Positions 1-8,428 of a stretch of DNA of 48,475 bases are shown one piece after another. Origin of the DNA: an uncultured bacterium (lineage in GTDB: Bacteria > Patescibacteriota > Gracilibacteria > Absconditabacterales > Absconditicoccaceae); contig CAMVNG010000007.1 in NCBI GenBank assembly GCA_947168815.1, forward strand, positions 1 to 48,475, given 5' to 3'. The notes under the pieces are model-generated. The model was not told the DNA's origin, ran no database searches, and saw nothing but the letters and a program-made list of their open reading frames with translations. How positions within the stretch are numbered: the first letter of the stretch is position 1; each line of letters starts with the position of its first letter. A program made the translations under genes and the position numbers.

Positions 1-85
1 TAATTTAAGAGAATGGCTGCTTCCAAGCCAACCCACATTCTGTCATAACCTCTGACAAGAGATATTACTATCTAAACTCCACATC
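1..85 (-). rRNA. 23S rRNA-like fragment (GTPase-associated centre, H42-H44), cut by window edge
   Basis: Read on the minus strand, GTTGGCTTGGAAGCAGCC matches the 23S rRNA helix 43/44 loop (GTTGGCTTAGAAGCAGCC in E. coli) at all but one base. It is flanked by GAATG and CATTC, which can close the helix 43 stem. GATGTGG further upstream resembles the segment 5' of helix 42. Between them sits an extra hairpin, AGATA-gtaa-TATCT. The rRNA that should lie upstream (higher coordinates) is absent and a protein gene sits there instead, so this is a fragment, the 3' exon of an interrupted gene, or an rRNA-like RNA. It continues past base 1. Confidence 0.45.
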
Positions 86-138
86 TGCACGTGCGCCAAG
101 AGTGTTATGAGAAAAGAGTTAATATCTCGTAAATTGAC

Positions 139-169
139 ATTATAATAGTATTCTGAGTTATAATATCAA
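139..169 (-). promoter_or_regulatory. Possible sigma-70 promoter upstream of the rRNA-like fragment
   Basis: Minus strand: perfect TATAAT at 144-139, with TTGATA at 169-164. The spacer is 19 bases, longer than the optimum of 17. It would start transcription near 132, toward the 23S-like fragment. In AT-rich DNA such matches are common, so this is tentative. Confidence 0.3.
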
Positions 170-208
170 GAGCAATCTGATTTTTCTTTTTTTTATTTAT
201 AAATTAAA

Positions 209-922
209 TTAATAATGTGTTCTTAATATTGGACGTTCATGAAATTTTATATATCAAGGTTCATCATTTTTACGATCAGAAGCAAATTTAAGATATGCTA
301 CACCTTGTTGATACGTTGGAGTCACATTTAGAATAATACAATTATTTGGATTTTCTTCTTCTAATAAATCAAAATCTATTTCACTTCGGTATCCCTTTTG
401 TGATAATCGTCTTAATAAATAACAAGATTGATCTCATGTAATAGGAGGGTTACCAATCATCTCAAATTCAGGGATATCATATTCACCATGGTTATCAGTT
501 CATATATTATCAATACCAAACCATAATATATTTCATGAAATACTAATTTCTAAAGCATTATTACCCCAACTATGATTATAACGGAATATTTTCATATAAG
601 AATCATTAAAGGCAAGATCGTATTCTCTATCATTTATAATATTAATTTTATCGAAATTTACATTAGTTCAATATGTTAGATAATTGAAATCAGGACTTAT
701 TCTTGGAGCTAATACGTTAGATAATATAACATCATAGGTATATCATCTTTTCACATTTTGTCGTATCATATCATAATAATTTTGGACTTTAACACTTCAA
801 TAATAAGGAACTAGTGAATATATCGTCCATAAAAAACAACCTAAAACAGAAATCCAGAAAAATCGTTTTCAGATTTTTTTACCTGTCTTCTTTAAATCTT
901 CTTTAGCTAATCACGTTTTCAT
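209..922 (-). CDS. Hypothetical membrane-anchored protein
   Basis: A 237-residue protein (TAA stop at 209-211) that needs code 25: glycines are encoded by TGA at several points. A basic N-terminus (about residues 1-20) is followed by a single hydrophobic helix (about 20-41), then a Tyr/Asn/Asp-rich soluble domain. This fits a type II membrane protein or an uncleaved signal anchor with the bulk outside. I do not recognise a family; no nuclease motif such as LAGLIDADG or HNH is visible, which argues against a homing endonuclease within an rRNA intron. It lies 89 bases downstream of the lipoprotein gene on the same strand and may be co-transcribed with it. It is possible cargo of the element ending at the tmRNA. 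Confidence 0.75.
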
Positions 923-1011
923 AAAGTATTATAAGAGATATAAATTATTAATAACGTATATATATATCGAGATTTTTCAATACCTACCAAATATTGTTGA
1001 GATCCATTTTA

Positions 1012-1842
1012 TTATTCAATAAAATCTCGCTCTCTTATCATTGAACCAAAATAAGATCGTTCTTGAGAACCTCAATCATCTAATACAACTCTAAATGTAT
1101 GAACTTTTCAATCATTTGCTATGTCACGAAGGTTTACACATTCATGATGGTCTGTACATTTATTGTATGAATTGAAACACTCAATATCATCAAATCTTAT
1201 GTTCGGATACATTGCAACAATATGTTCTCATTCAGTATATCATAAAACGAATCATCAATATTTATTTCCATCATCTGGATAAATTCTCCAAACTTCTACT
1301 TTTCAATAGTCTTTAGCTTCTTCCTCATCACAATAAATACAAGCAGGTTCTGAACAATTTTCCAAATATCATGTAATTAAGATATTTCATTCTAAATGGT
1401 CAAGACTTACGGGATTTGTATCTTTATCATTCCAAACACTTTGATATAATTTCCAATCAAAATATAGAGGCTCTTTAGTTGGTTCTTCTTGGATGACCAT
1501 TTTTTCCTCTGATTTATATTTTCATTCATCATCAAGTTGTACTTTATAATATACTGAATTTAAGAAATAATAATCTTTTCAACAATGATTTTCTCTATCA
1601 CTTTTTATATTAGAATCATTATATAATTTTTGAACTGTCATCCATGAATAATCAGGTTCTTGTGGCTTAACTTCTGTTCAAAATGGATAAAGAGCGAGAT
1701 ACTTTCAAGTGTATACTACTTCATTATTGATTCCAGAGTTATCAGCCGTCTCCAAATTATTTGGTAAACAGTCGCTATTATTACATCCTGTAAATAATAA
1801 CCCAGCTACTAATAAAGTAGTTAAAAGTCAGATTTTTTTCAT
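1012..1842 (-). CDS. Putative lipoprotein
   Basis: A 276-residue protein with a classic lipoprotein signal: MKK, a hydrophobic stretch, then the lipobox LFTGC, with the acylated Cys near residue 21. The mature part is acidic and aromatic-rich, with several Cys residues (for example a CSEPACIYC cluster) that may bind metal or form disulfides. No family recognised. An alternative ATG at 1849 is in another frame; the 1842 start gives a proper signal peptide. An extended -10 promoter lies about 27 bases upstream. Many TGA glycines. It is probably displayed on the outer face of the membrane. Confidence 0.8.
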
Positions 1843-1868
1843 TCTTCATATACCAAAAATTAAAGCAT

Positions 1869-1874
1869 ATTATA
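1869..1874 (-). promoter_or_regulatory. Extended -10 promoter for the lipoprotein gene
   Basis: Minus strand reads TGGTATAAT, an extended -10 element (TGn followed by a perfect TATAAT), 27 bases before the ATG at 1842. No good -35 is needed for this promoter class and none is evident. Confidence 0.5.
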
Positions 1875-2088
1875 CCATACTCCGACATAATCGATATTCA
1901 AGGATATTTTTTCTATATTACATTCTGATTTTTCTTTTTTTGGTATCAAATTTTACTAATTCAAAAATGGTAAAAAAATTTCGTTTTGCTTTTTTTGACA
2001 AAATAATTACGGTAGTTAATACCTAATATATTTAATTTTATAAAAAACTAATTTAGACCATATTTTATTCAAATTTACATCAAAAAAT

Positions 2089-3150
2089 ATGAAAAGAGAA
2101 TTAATATTCACCTGAGACAGTGAAATAAAAACTAAAGAACACCTACATTTAGATTTTGATGCTAATGTTTCTTATCTTAATTTTATTGAATGATGTAAGG
2201 ATGAAAAAGAAATATTAGATTTCCCTTTAAGATATAGTACTAAAAATAACGATGATATCGAATTTCTTCATACAATATTTAGTCTATACCCTGCTAATTT
2301 TTGGTTAGAAGATAACATGGAGGTATTTGAGGCTATAGATATAGTAAGAGTTGCTATTCTTAGTTGATTATCCTCTTTCTTTACTGATAAAAGAATATTA
2401 AAAGAGATATTATATCTACTTAGATGAGATTATATAAAGACATACAAAGATATTGGTATTAATGTAGATGATATTAGAGAACTTAGGGGTAATGAGGAGT
2501 ATTTTAATATTATAGATAAATATAATAATTCTGATGAATGAGATTGGTGGCGTTATGAAAACAAAGATATCCTCAATAATGAAGAATACGATGAAGATAT
2601 AAATATTTTTTACACAATGTTAGATAACTTTTGATATGAAGAAGATGTAGAAGAAAACGATAGTTTACTATATGTTATATACTGTATATTATTCCTAAAA
2701 TCAGATTTGTATCTAACTTATATTCCATCAAAATCCTGATTTATGTTATCCGTTGTAGATGAAAAACAATTACATCTATACATGATAAATTGATCTTATG
2801 TATTAAATCTTAGTACTATCATATTAAACATATACAAATGAATCAATATTAAGGGATTAGAGAATTATAGTTCATTATCTAAAATAATAGAAGATCAATC
2901 ATGGAAAAAATTATTTCAGGATCTTAAAAATGATTCACAATATAAAAATAAAGTTACATTTACAATTGATACTAGAGATAATAAGCCATTATTTATGTCG
3001 TCTAAATGGAAAGAAGAAGATATGAACAGATATAAAGAAATTGAAGAAATGATATGAGAGAATTGAAGTATTGAAAAGAAAATGAATCATTGAAAGTGGA
3101 GTTCTATAGCTATAAAAAAACAATATTTATATTGAAATAAAACTAGGTAA
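2089..3150 (+). CDS. Hypothetical protein, 353 aa
   Basis: A code-25 ORF of 353 residues, transcribed divergently from the lipoprotein gene. It is acidic (many Asp/Glu/Asn), with no signal peptide at the N-terminus. A middle stretch at about residues 215-250 is moderately hydrophobic. Glycine is almost always TGA here, with few GGN codons, so the standard code breaks it into short pieces. A TTGACA at 1995-2000 lies upstream. I recognise no domain. Position suggests cargo of the element that carries the downstream serine recombinase. Confidence 0.7.
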
Positions 3151-3213
3151 GAACAGTTATTAAATCAGATTAAAACATTGAATTTGTGATCTTTAATATT
3201 AAAGTTTAAGTAT

Positions 3214-3272
3214 CCTCATAAAACAGTATGAGGGATTTTACAAGGCCTTTCTTTCGACCTTATTGGATAAGG
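3214..3272 (+). other. Two hairpins in the leader of the small ORF/recombinase
   Basis: CCTCAT-ATGAGG (3214-3219 with 3228-3233) and CCTTAT-TGG-ATAAGG (3258-3263 with 3267-3272) are consecutive inverted repeats just before the small ORF at 3295. Neither is followed by a T-run, so they are not terminators. They could be recombinase or repressor binding sites or a structured leader. Confidence 0.3.
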
Positions 3273-3294
3273 AAAAGAACTAACCCAATCATAG

Positions 3295-3432
3295 ATGGAG
3301 TTAGAAAAGGCAAGAGAATTACTTTGACCTAAATACTCTAATCTTACAGATGAGCAAATTCAAGAAATTGAGGTGCTATTTAGAGCTGTATGTAGGTTTA
3401 TGATAAGAAAACACCTCAAAAAGAGTAATTAG
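3295..3432 (+). CDS. Small ORF, 45 aa, upstream of serine recombinase
   Basis: Encodes a 45-residue basic, helical peptide starting MELEKARELLG, with one TGA glycine at residue 11 and a TAG stop. It is followed 12 bases later by an intrinsic terminator, then the recombinase. The amphipathic pattern (LTDEQIQEIEVLFRAV) looks like a real folded small protein and not noise. No family recognised. Small ORFs next to integrases are often directionality factors or regulators, but nothing in the sequence proves that here. Confidence 0.5.
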
Positions 3433-3444
3433 GTTAACAATAGA

Positions 3445-3464
3445 ATGCCCATTATGGGCATTTT
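3445..3464 (+). terminator. Intrinsic terminator after the 45-aa ORF
   Basis: ATGCCCA-tta-TGGGCAT stem (3445-3451 with 3455-3461) followed by a short T-run. Confidence 0.65.
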
Positions 3465-3562
3465 AATATCGTTAAAACTTAATATAAAAGTAAAACTTGT
3501 AATAAAATCACAAAATCCTATATTTAAAACAGCATATTTAATTCTTTTATTGGGTTTTACAA

Positions 3563-5266
3563 ATGACAAAAAGCAAAAAGAATAGTTGATCTAATTTAGA
3601 ATATGATTTTCTAAATAAAAAAATTATTACCACAAAAAAAGTAAAAGAAGAGAATACAAACACACAGAAGAAATGAATTATTTATGCAAGAGTATCAACT
3701 GAAGAACAAAGAGATAAATGAAATGGTATCAATTGACAGATAATTGATTGTGAAAATCGAGCAAAGTATAACAATACAGAAATAGTAAAAATATTTAAAG
3801 ATGAAGCAATCTCATGAACAAACTTAAATAGGAAAGAATTTGTTGAAGCTTTGGAATATGTGGAAGAGGTAAATAAATATAAACACGAAATTGATTTTTT
3901 CATTTGTTCTAGTACTTCAAGATTTTCCAGAAATAAAGATTTATGAAAAAATATGGAATTAATTTGAAGGCTAAATAATGTATGAGTTCAGCTTGTTGCT
4001 GTTTGAAATTGATGAATTCAAGAATTAGAGAGTGAAACATGATATCTACAATTTGGTATGCAATCGATAATGGACGCTTTAGAGGCAATGAGATGAGGAA
4101 CGAGAGTAAGATACTGAATTAAATGAAAATTATCTGAGTGATATCGGCCATTTTCATGAGTTCCAGCATGATACAAAAGAATTGTACAGAGAATTGGTTG
4201 AAGAGAATTAAAATTACTAGTTCCTGATGAAATTATGTTTCCGATTTTAAAAGAATGATTAGAGCAATTTGCATTGTGAAAGCTTACAACAAAAATGGAG
4301 TTGTTTGAGTTCTTAGAAGAAAGATGATTTAGATCAAATAGCAAAGTTAATAAAACCGGTAAATTCTACATTTGAGATATAGATAAGTTGCTTACAATCG
4401 AAAAGCTAATCTTTTACGTTTGAAAGATTTATAGTCCTAAATATTTAGATGAACCTGTTGAATGAAAGCATCAGCCTCTGATAGACTATGACATCTTCGA
4501 TAAATTAATGAGAAAACTTCACAACAAATGAGTTGATTATAAGAAAAGAAAATACGATACTAATTCTGAAGAATACCCACTTACAAGAATATTACTTTGT
4601 CCTGAATGTCATAAATGAATGACTAAATGGAAATCAAAATCACACACATGAGATTATCATCATTACTATTGATGCAATACAAAATGATGTATATCATACA
4701 GGATTTCGTTACCAAGAGAAACTGTACATGAAGCAATAAAAAATAGGCTTAATGAAATTGCTCTAAGCAGTGATTTAAGACCTTATTTTGATGAAATTTT
4801 TAATGATGAAATTAAAGCAAGACAATGAGATGTTAAGAAAATTAATGATACTAAAAAATTAGAGATTCAAGAGTGTGAAAAAGAAATGAGAAAAATAGAG
4901 AAATTATTAGATAAAGTTACGAATGAAGAATTATTTGAAAAGAAGCAAAATCAATGGGCAGAGTTAAATGAAAAAAGAATTCAATTAGAATATTCTATGG
5001 AAGATACGAATTTTGACAATTCAGAATTAATGAAAGCCTATAATGATGCAAAAGTTGCCTTATTTAATCCTGGTTTGTTATGGGAGATTTGAGATGCCGA
5101 GATGAAGCAGTTATTAATTAGGGTTTGTTTTTGAGGTAAAATTTACTATTCGAAAAAACAGGGATGTCAAACCCCTGAAATTTCCAGTATCTACCTATAT
5201 TTTAAAGGGCTAAAAGACCCTAAATTATCCGTACCTGGAGGTGCGGAGAATCGAACTCCGGTCTAA
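3563..5266 (+). CDS. Large serine recombinase (site-specific integrase)
   Basis: A 567-residue serine recombinase. The N-terminal resolvase domain begins at about residue 38 with IIYARVSTEEQ, where Ser45 is the expected nucleophile. DEAISGTNLNR and the catalytic-Arg motif SSTSRFSRN follow. A recombinase domain occupies roughly residues 185-330. The zinc-ribbon shows CPEC ... C-N-T-K-G-C at about 350-376, then a Glu/Lys-rich coiled coil at about 430-490. This order is that of large serine integrases. Many glycines are TGA. The ORF has no stop of its own before the tmRNA: its last residues (PGGAENRTPV) are antisense to the tmRNA T-arm and acceptor, overlapping about 31 bases. This implies that the attachment site is at or near the ssrA 3' end, or that the natural C-terminus was altered on integration. 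Confidence 0.9.
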
Positions 5267-5612
5267 AAGGCACACTCACCACGTTCTACCATTATAGTCT
5301 ATCTTTAACCATATTTTTTAACTTATTTTACCTGGAAACAGAAGAAGGTAGACAAACTCGACTCTATAATTTTGATAAAACAAGCTTTGGGTTTCCTGCT
5401 AAAGTCCGCCTTATTCCTAGCAGGAGTCAGAAATAAGGATAGTTACAGGCTCGAGTTACGACTATGCGTAAGCTTTAACGAGTTCTGCTCTCTTTAAGAG
5501 AGATTTTCATGCGTTAGCATTTTTTTCTTGATCGGTTTTTAACTCAGTCGATCATTGAGTAATGGCTCGCAATGGGCATGGATTCCTCTCATCAAATCCA
5601 AAAGTCACCCCC
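5236..5612 (-). ncRNA. ssrA: tmRNA (ssrA)
   Basis: Transfer-messenger RNA, which rescues stalled ribosomes and tags their products. The 5' end GGGGGTG pairs with CACCTCC at the 3' end, and the T-arm reads GGAGTTCGATTCTCC. After the discriminator A at 5236 the DNA reads GGT, so CCA is not encoded. The tag frame starts at GCT (5518) and ends at TAG (5462-5464). It reads ANAGKSLLKRAELVKAYA if the fourth codon, TGA, is glycine. The 3' end overlaps the last codons of the recombinase on the opposite strand. Confidence 0.93.
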
Positions 5613-5743
5613 ATAACTCGGATTATTTTACAGAATTAATAATCTGATTCAACAGAATTGGTTTTTATTCAAATTTTTTAATCCGTTTTTATTTCTATTG
5701 GTCCTTCATAATTATATTTTCATAAATTAATATTTTTTTCTTT

Positions 5744-5777
5744 AAAAAAAATCCGGCAAGATACAATATCCTGCCGG
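5744..5777 (-). terminator. Intrinsic terminator of the four-helix membrane protein gene
   Basis: Minus strand: CCGGCA ... TGCCGG stem (5777-5753) followed by a run of T (5751-5744), 16 bases after the stop of the gene at 5794. Confidence 0.85.
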
Positions 5778-5793
5778 GAAATTTGTTTGAAGT

Positions 5794-6189
5794 TTACGCT
5801 CTTATAGGATTATTGACTAGAGACCTCCACATCATTGCCAAGAAGGCTCCAAGCAATGGCATGATAAGCGGATAAACCGCCATAATTAAGATCAATACTG
5901 TACTTTGTATTGTCGGAAATATTCCAATAGCAAAAATCATTAATACAATTGCAACACAAGCCGTTGCACCTACTGTTAACCAATAGTTGAACGGATTATG
6001 CTCTTGGAATTCACTTTGGTTCAGAACCTGCATGAACGAAATAATTGCCACAGCTCCTCCAACACCAAGTACAACATATGGTGTAATAACCTGTCCGATT
6101 TCGCTAAAATAGCATAGCAAAAGCGCATTAATTACTCCCACGGCCACTAAGACGGCCGTCAAAATCATGTTAAATTTTTTTATTTCCAT
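5794..6189 (-). CDS. Small four-helix membrane protein, 131 aa
   Basis: Four hydrophobic segments at about residues 8-30, 34-54, 67-91 and 95-119, with a polar loop (NQSEFQEHNPFN) in the middle and a basic C-terminus (NNPIRA). No domain recognised. Unlike most of its neighbours it contains no TGA: every glycine uses GGN, and the codons are richer in G+C. It has its own strong-looking promoter (TTGACA-16-TATAGT) and a good terminator, so it is a single-gene unit. The codon choice fits very high expression or recent arrival; the strong promoter favours the first. It sits between ssrA and rpoD. Confidence 0.8.
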   Translation of the reverse strand: MEIKKFNMILTAVLVAVGVINALLLCYFSEIGQVITPYVVLGVGGAVAIISFMQVLNQSEFQEHNPFNYWLTVGATACVAIVLMIFAIGIFPTIQSTVLILIMAVYPLIMPLLGAFLAMMWRSLVNNPIRA

Positions 6190-6239
6190 AATTCCCTAAT
6201 TTAATTTGTTTTGTATTGTTTTTTTTATTTAACACACAT

Positions 6240-6267
6240 ACTATATATTTTTTCTGCTTGATGTCAA
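6240..6267 (-). promoter_or_regulatory. Sigma-70 promoter of the four-helix membrane protein gene
   Basis: Minus strand: TTGACA (6267-6262), 16-base spacer, TATAGT (6245-6240), giving a leader of roughly 45 bases before the ATG at 6189. Confidence 0.6.
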
Positions 6268-6272
6268 TAGAA

Positions 6273-6300
6273 ATAAAAAAGTAGGAATACGAATTCCTAC
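6273..6300 (-). terminator. Intrinsic terminator of rpoD
   Basis: Minus strand: GTAGGAA-ttcgta-TTCCTAC (6300-6281) followed by TTTTTT, 20 bases past the rpoD stop. Confidence 0.8.
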
Positions 6301-6320
6301 CTTTCATATTTTGAATATTT

Positions 6321-7631
6321 TTATTCATCATCATCTTCTGGTGAAAACTTTACATCCAAATCATCATATTCTTCGTCATCATCACCATATTCTGCAAAGA
6401 AATCATCATCATCGTAATCATCTTTTTCTTTCTCTGCAGGCTTTCTTCATCTCTTTTTCTTTGTATTTCAATCATTATTCATTTTTTCAATATCATCCTC
6501 TATTCAAAGCATTTTTTGCAGTCACTGATGCTCCTTTAATTTTTGGATTACCTTTTGTTCAATTTGTCTAACTCTTTCTCTAGTTACGTCAAATTCTTCT
6601 CATACTTGTTCAAGCGTAAATTTAGGACCATCAATTCCGTATCTCATCTTAACAATTTTTGCTTCTCTATCATCCAACATTCATAAAATTGCATCAAGAT
6701 TATTTCTAAGTGCTGTTCTTTCTGCAATTTGATCTGGTCTTAATGTGTTTCAATCTTCCAAAAGATCAGCTAAAGTATCTCTTCATTCATCTCATACTTC
6801 TCTATCAAGAGAAACATTTCAAAAAATAACTTCTTCTAGTTTTTTAATCTTTTTAATAGGGAAACCTAGTTTTTGACCTATCTCCTTACTTGTAGGCTCA
6901 CGACCTAATTTTTGGAAGAGCAATTGATATGCTTTATTATAAGAGTTCATTTCATCTATCAAATGAACTGGGATTCTAACGTGCTTTGACATATCAGCTA
7001 TAGCCTTAGTAATTGATTGTTTAATCCACCAAGTAGCATAAGTTGAGAATTTGAATTCTTTATCTGGATCAAATTTTTCAATTGCTTTAATAAGTCAGAT
7101 ATTTCACTCCTGAATCAAATCTGAGAATGTTAAACGAGATCCAAAAAATCTTTTTGCTATAGAGATAACCAATCTTAAATTTGATTCAATTAATTTCTTT
7201 TTAGCTTCTTCATCTCATTTCTTTATTTTTCTTGCAATCTCTCTCTCCTCTTCATATGTTAGTAAAGGAATTCTTGAAATATCATTAAAATAAAGTTTAA
7301 TATAATCCTTATATTGATTATCAACTGGGCTATCTGTTTTACCACCGTATAAACTTACTTTTCATAATTTTGTCTCCTTCTTTGTTGTTTCTTGTTCTTG
7401 CTCCAATGCTTCTTCAATAGTTACAACCTTAATTCAAAGCTTTTCAGTTAATGCATAGAATTTTTCAAGAAGCTTAATATTTCAATCCATATCATCAATC
7501 TCAGAGATTATCTCTTCTTCTTGAATACTTCCCTTATTCACTCAAACTTCAAGTAATTTTTGTAATCACTCATTTAGTTCAGCGATATCATCCTGAAGTT
7601 TATCCCATAATTGCTTTTTTACTTCATCCAT
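6321..7631 (-). CDS. rpoD: RNA polymerase primary sigma factor (sigma-70/RpoD)
   Basis: A 436-residue sigma-70. Region 1.2/2 starts with [21 protein letters not shown]. Regions 2.1-2.4 contain the core-binding and -10 recognition signature (SDLIQEGNIGLIKAI then [13 protein letters not shown], about residues 165-208), with both glycines of QEGNIGL encoded by TGA. Region 3 follows, then region 4.2 with the -35 helix-turn-helix ([20 protein letters not shown], about 334-360). After region 4 there is an unusual acidic tail rich in Asp/Glu (about 405-436). The region 1.1 part is short. It directs housekeeping transcription. The upstream leader AAGATAGGATG is a weak ribosome-binding-site candidate. 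Confidence 0.96.
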
Positions 7632-7670
7632 AGTGACATCCTATCTTAGGAATATAAAGCTATCAAATAT

Positions 7671-7698
7671 TTGACAATTTTAATAAAAGATATATAAT
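7671..7698 (+). promoter_or_regulatory. Consensus sigma-70 promoter of a small RNA
   Basis: TTGACA (7671-7676), 16-base spacer, TATAAT (7693-7698): both hexamers are perfect. It points away from rpoD into a region with no plus-strand ORF. Confidence 0.75.
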
Positions 7699-7704
7699 AT
7701 ATTA

Positions 7705-7791
7705 CGTGTAGTAGAACCTTGTAAGTGGATATGAGATAGAAGTATCTCAAATCTGCGAGAAAGCAGGCCCCCTTGAAGGGTCTGTTTTTTT
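7705..7791 (+). ncRNA. Predicted small RNA, about 87 nt
   Basis: Bounded by a perfect promoter and an intrinsic terminator, with no ORF inside. Internal hairpin GAGATA-gaag-TATCTC (about 7733-7748). The terminator stem CAGGCCC/GGGTCTG (7764-7784, one G-T pair) is followed by T7, which overlaps the stop codon region of the convergent rlmE gene. It does not carry the tetraloop motif of SRP RNA and is too short for 6S or RNase P RNA. Function unknown; it could also act on the 3' end of the rlmE transcript. Confidence 0.6.
7764..7791 (+). terminator. Intrinsic terminator of the small RNA
   Basis: CAGGCCC (7764-7770) pairs with GGGTCTG (7778-7784), then T7. Confidence 0.75.
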
Positions 7792-8401
7792 ATTTATTCG
7801 AAGGAAGTTTTATCACGTAAGTTTCTTTAGAATTTTGTCTACAACTCAAAGGCTTAAATACTTTTATATTCTTTCATCAGAATCTTTTCTTCATTTTTGC
7901 AACAAATTCATCAAATCAAGGTCACATAAAAACTTTTATAACAAAAGATCATTCATCTGAAAGCAATTCATCATAAAGCCAATAGGTTTGATCTAATAGA
8001 TCAATAGCTCTCATTGCATCAATATCCTTTAGTCAAATAGTATTTGGTGCCATATCTGATTGAATAAAATCAAATTTATCAATTTTATTCTCTTCTAAGA
8101 TATCTCTCACCTTTTCTTTTTCTGTTACGTCTTGAACGTAGGTCTTTAATCAAGGCAAATGCAAATCGACGCTTTTTAAATCAAAACCAATAACTTGATA
8201 ATTTTTAACTCAATATTTTTTTAATTGTGCAATCGAGAATTGAAGCCAACTTCAAGGTGCACAACCTATATCTAGTATCTTTTTTGTTGTTTTTTTTATT
8301 AAAAAGAATTTTTGCTGGATTTCCTCCAACTTAAAAGCACTTCTAGCTTTATATCATTCTTTTTTAGCTTTTTTAAAATAGAAATCGTAGGGATTATACA
8401 T
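7790..8401 (-). CDS. rlmE: 23S rRNA 2'-O-methyltransferase RlmE (FtsJ/RrmJ family)
   Basis: A 203-residue FtsJ-family methyltransferase, close to the usual length of about 209. It methylates the ribose of a uridine in the 23S rRNA A-loop, using S-adenosylmethionine. The SAM-binding motif DIGCAPGSW is at residues 44-52, with the second glycine from TGA. The expected K-D-K-E tetrad is visible: Lys24 in SAFKLEEIQ, Asp in SDMAPNTIG (about 115), Lys in SFVIKVF, and Glu in NSKETYVI. Its start lies 27 bases from the greA stop, so the two genes probably form an operon. Confidence 0.92.
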
Positions 8402-8428
8402 ACGCTCAAATTAAACAACAAAATGATC

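Noticed and set aside
1-85. SRP RNA tip instead of 23S
   Set aside because: GGAAGCAGCC looks like the SRP domain IV, but the longer GTTGGCTT-GAAGCAGCC context and the flanking stem fit the 23S helix 43/44 far better.
209-922. Homing endonuclease of an rRNA intron
   Set aside because: Considered because of the 23S-like fragment beside it, but the protein is membrane-anchored and shows no LAGLIDADG, HNH or GIY-YIG motif, and no group I core was found around it.
6311-6571. His-rich plus-strand ORF (86 aa)
   Set aside because: It is the complement of the Asp-rich tail of the sigma factor; the His codons mirror GAT/GAC-type codons of the real gene.
7705-7791. Small RNA as SRP (4.5S) RNA
   Set aside because: The conserved GGAA tetraloop with the AGCAG internal loop is missing.
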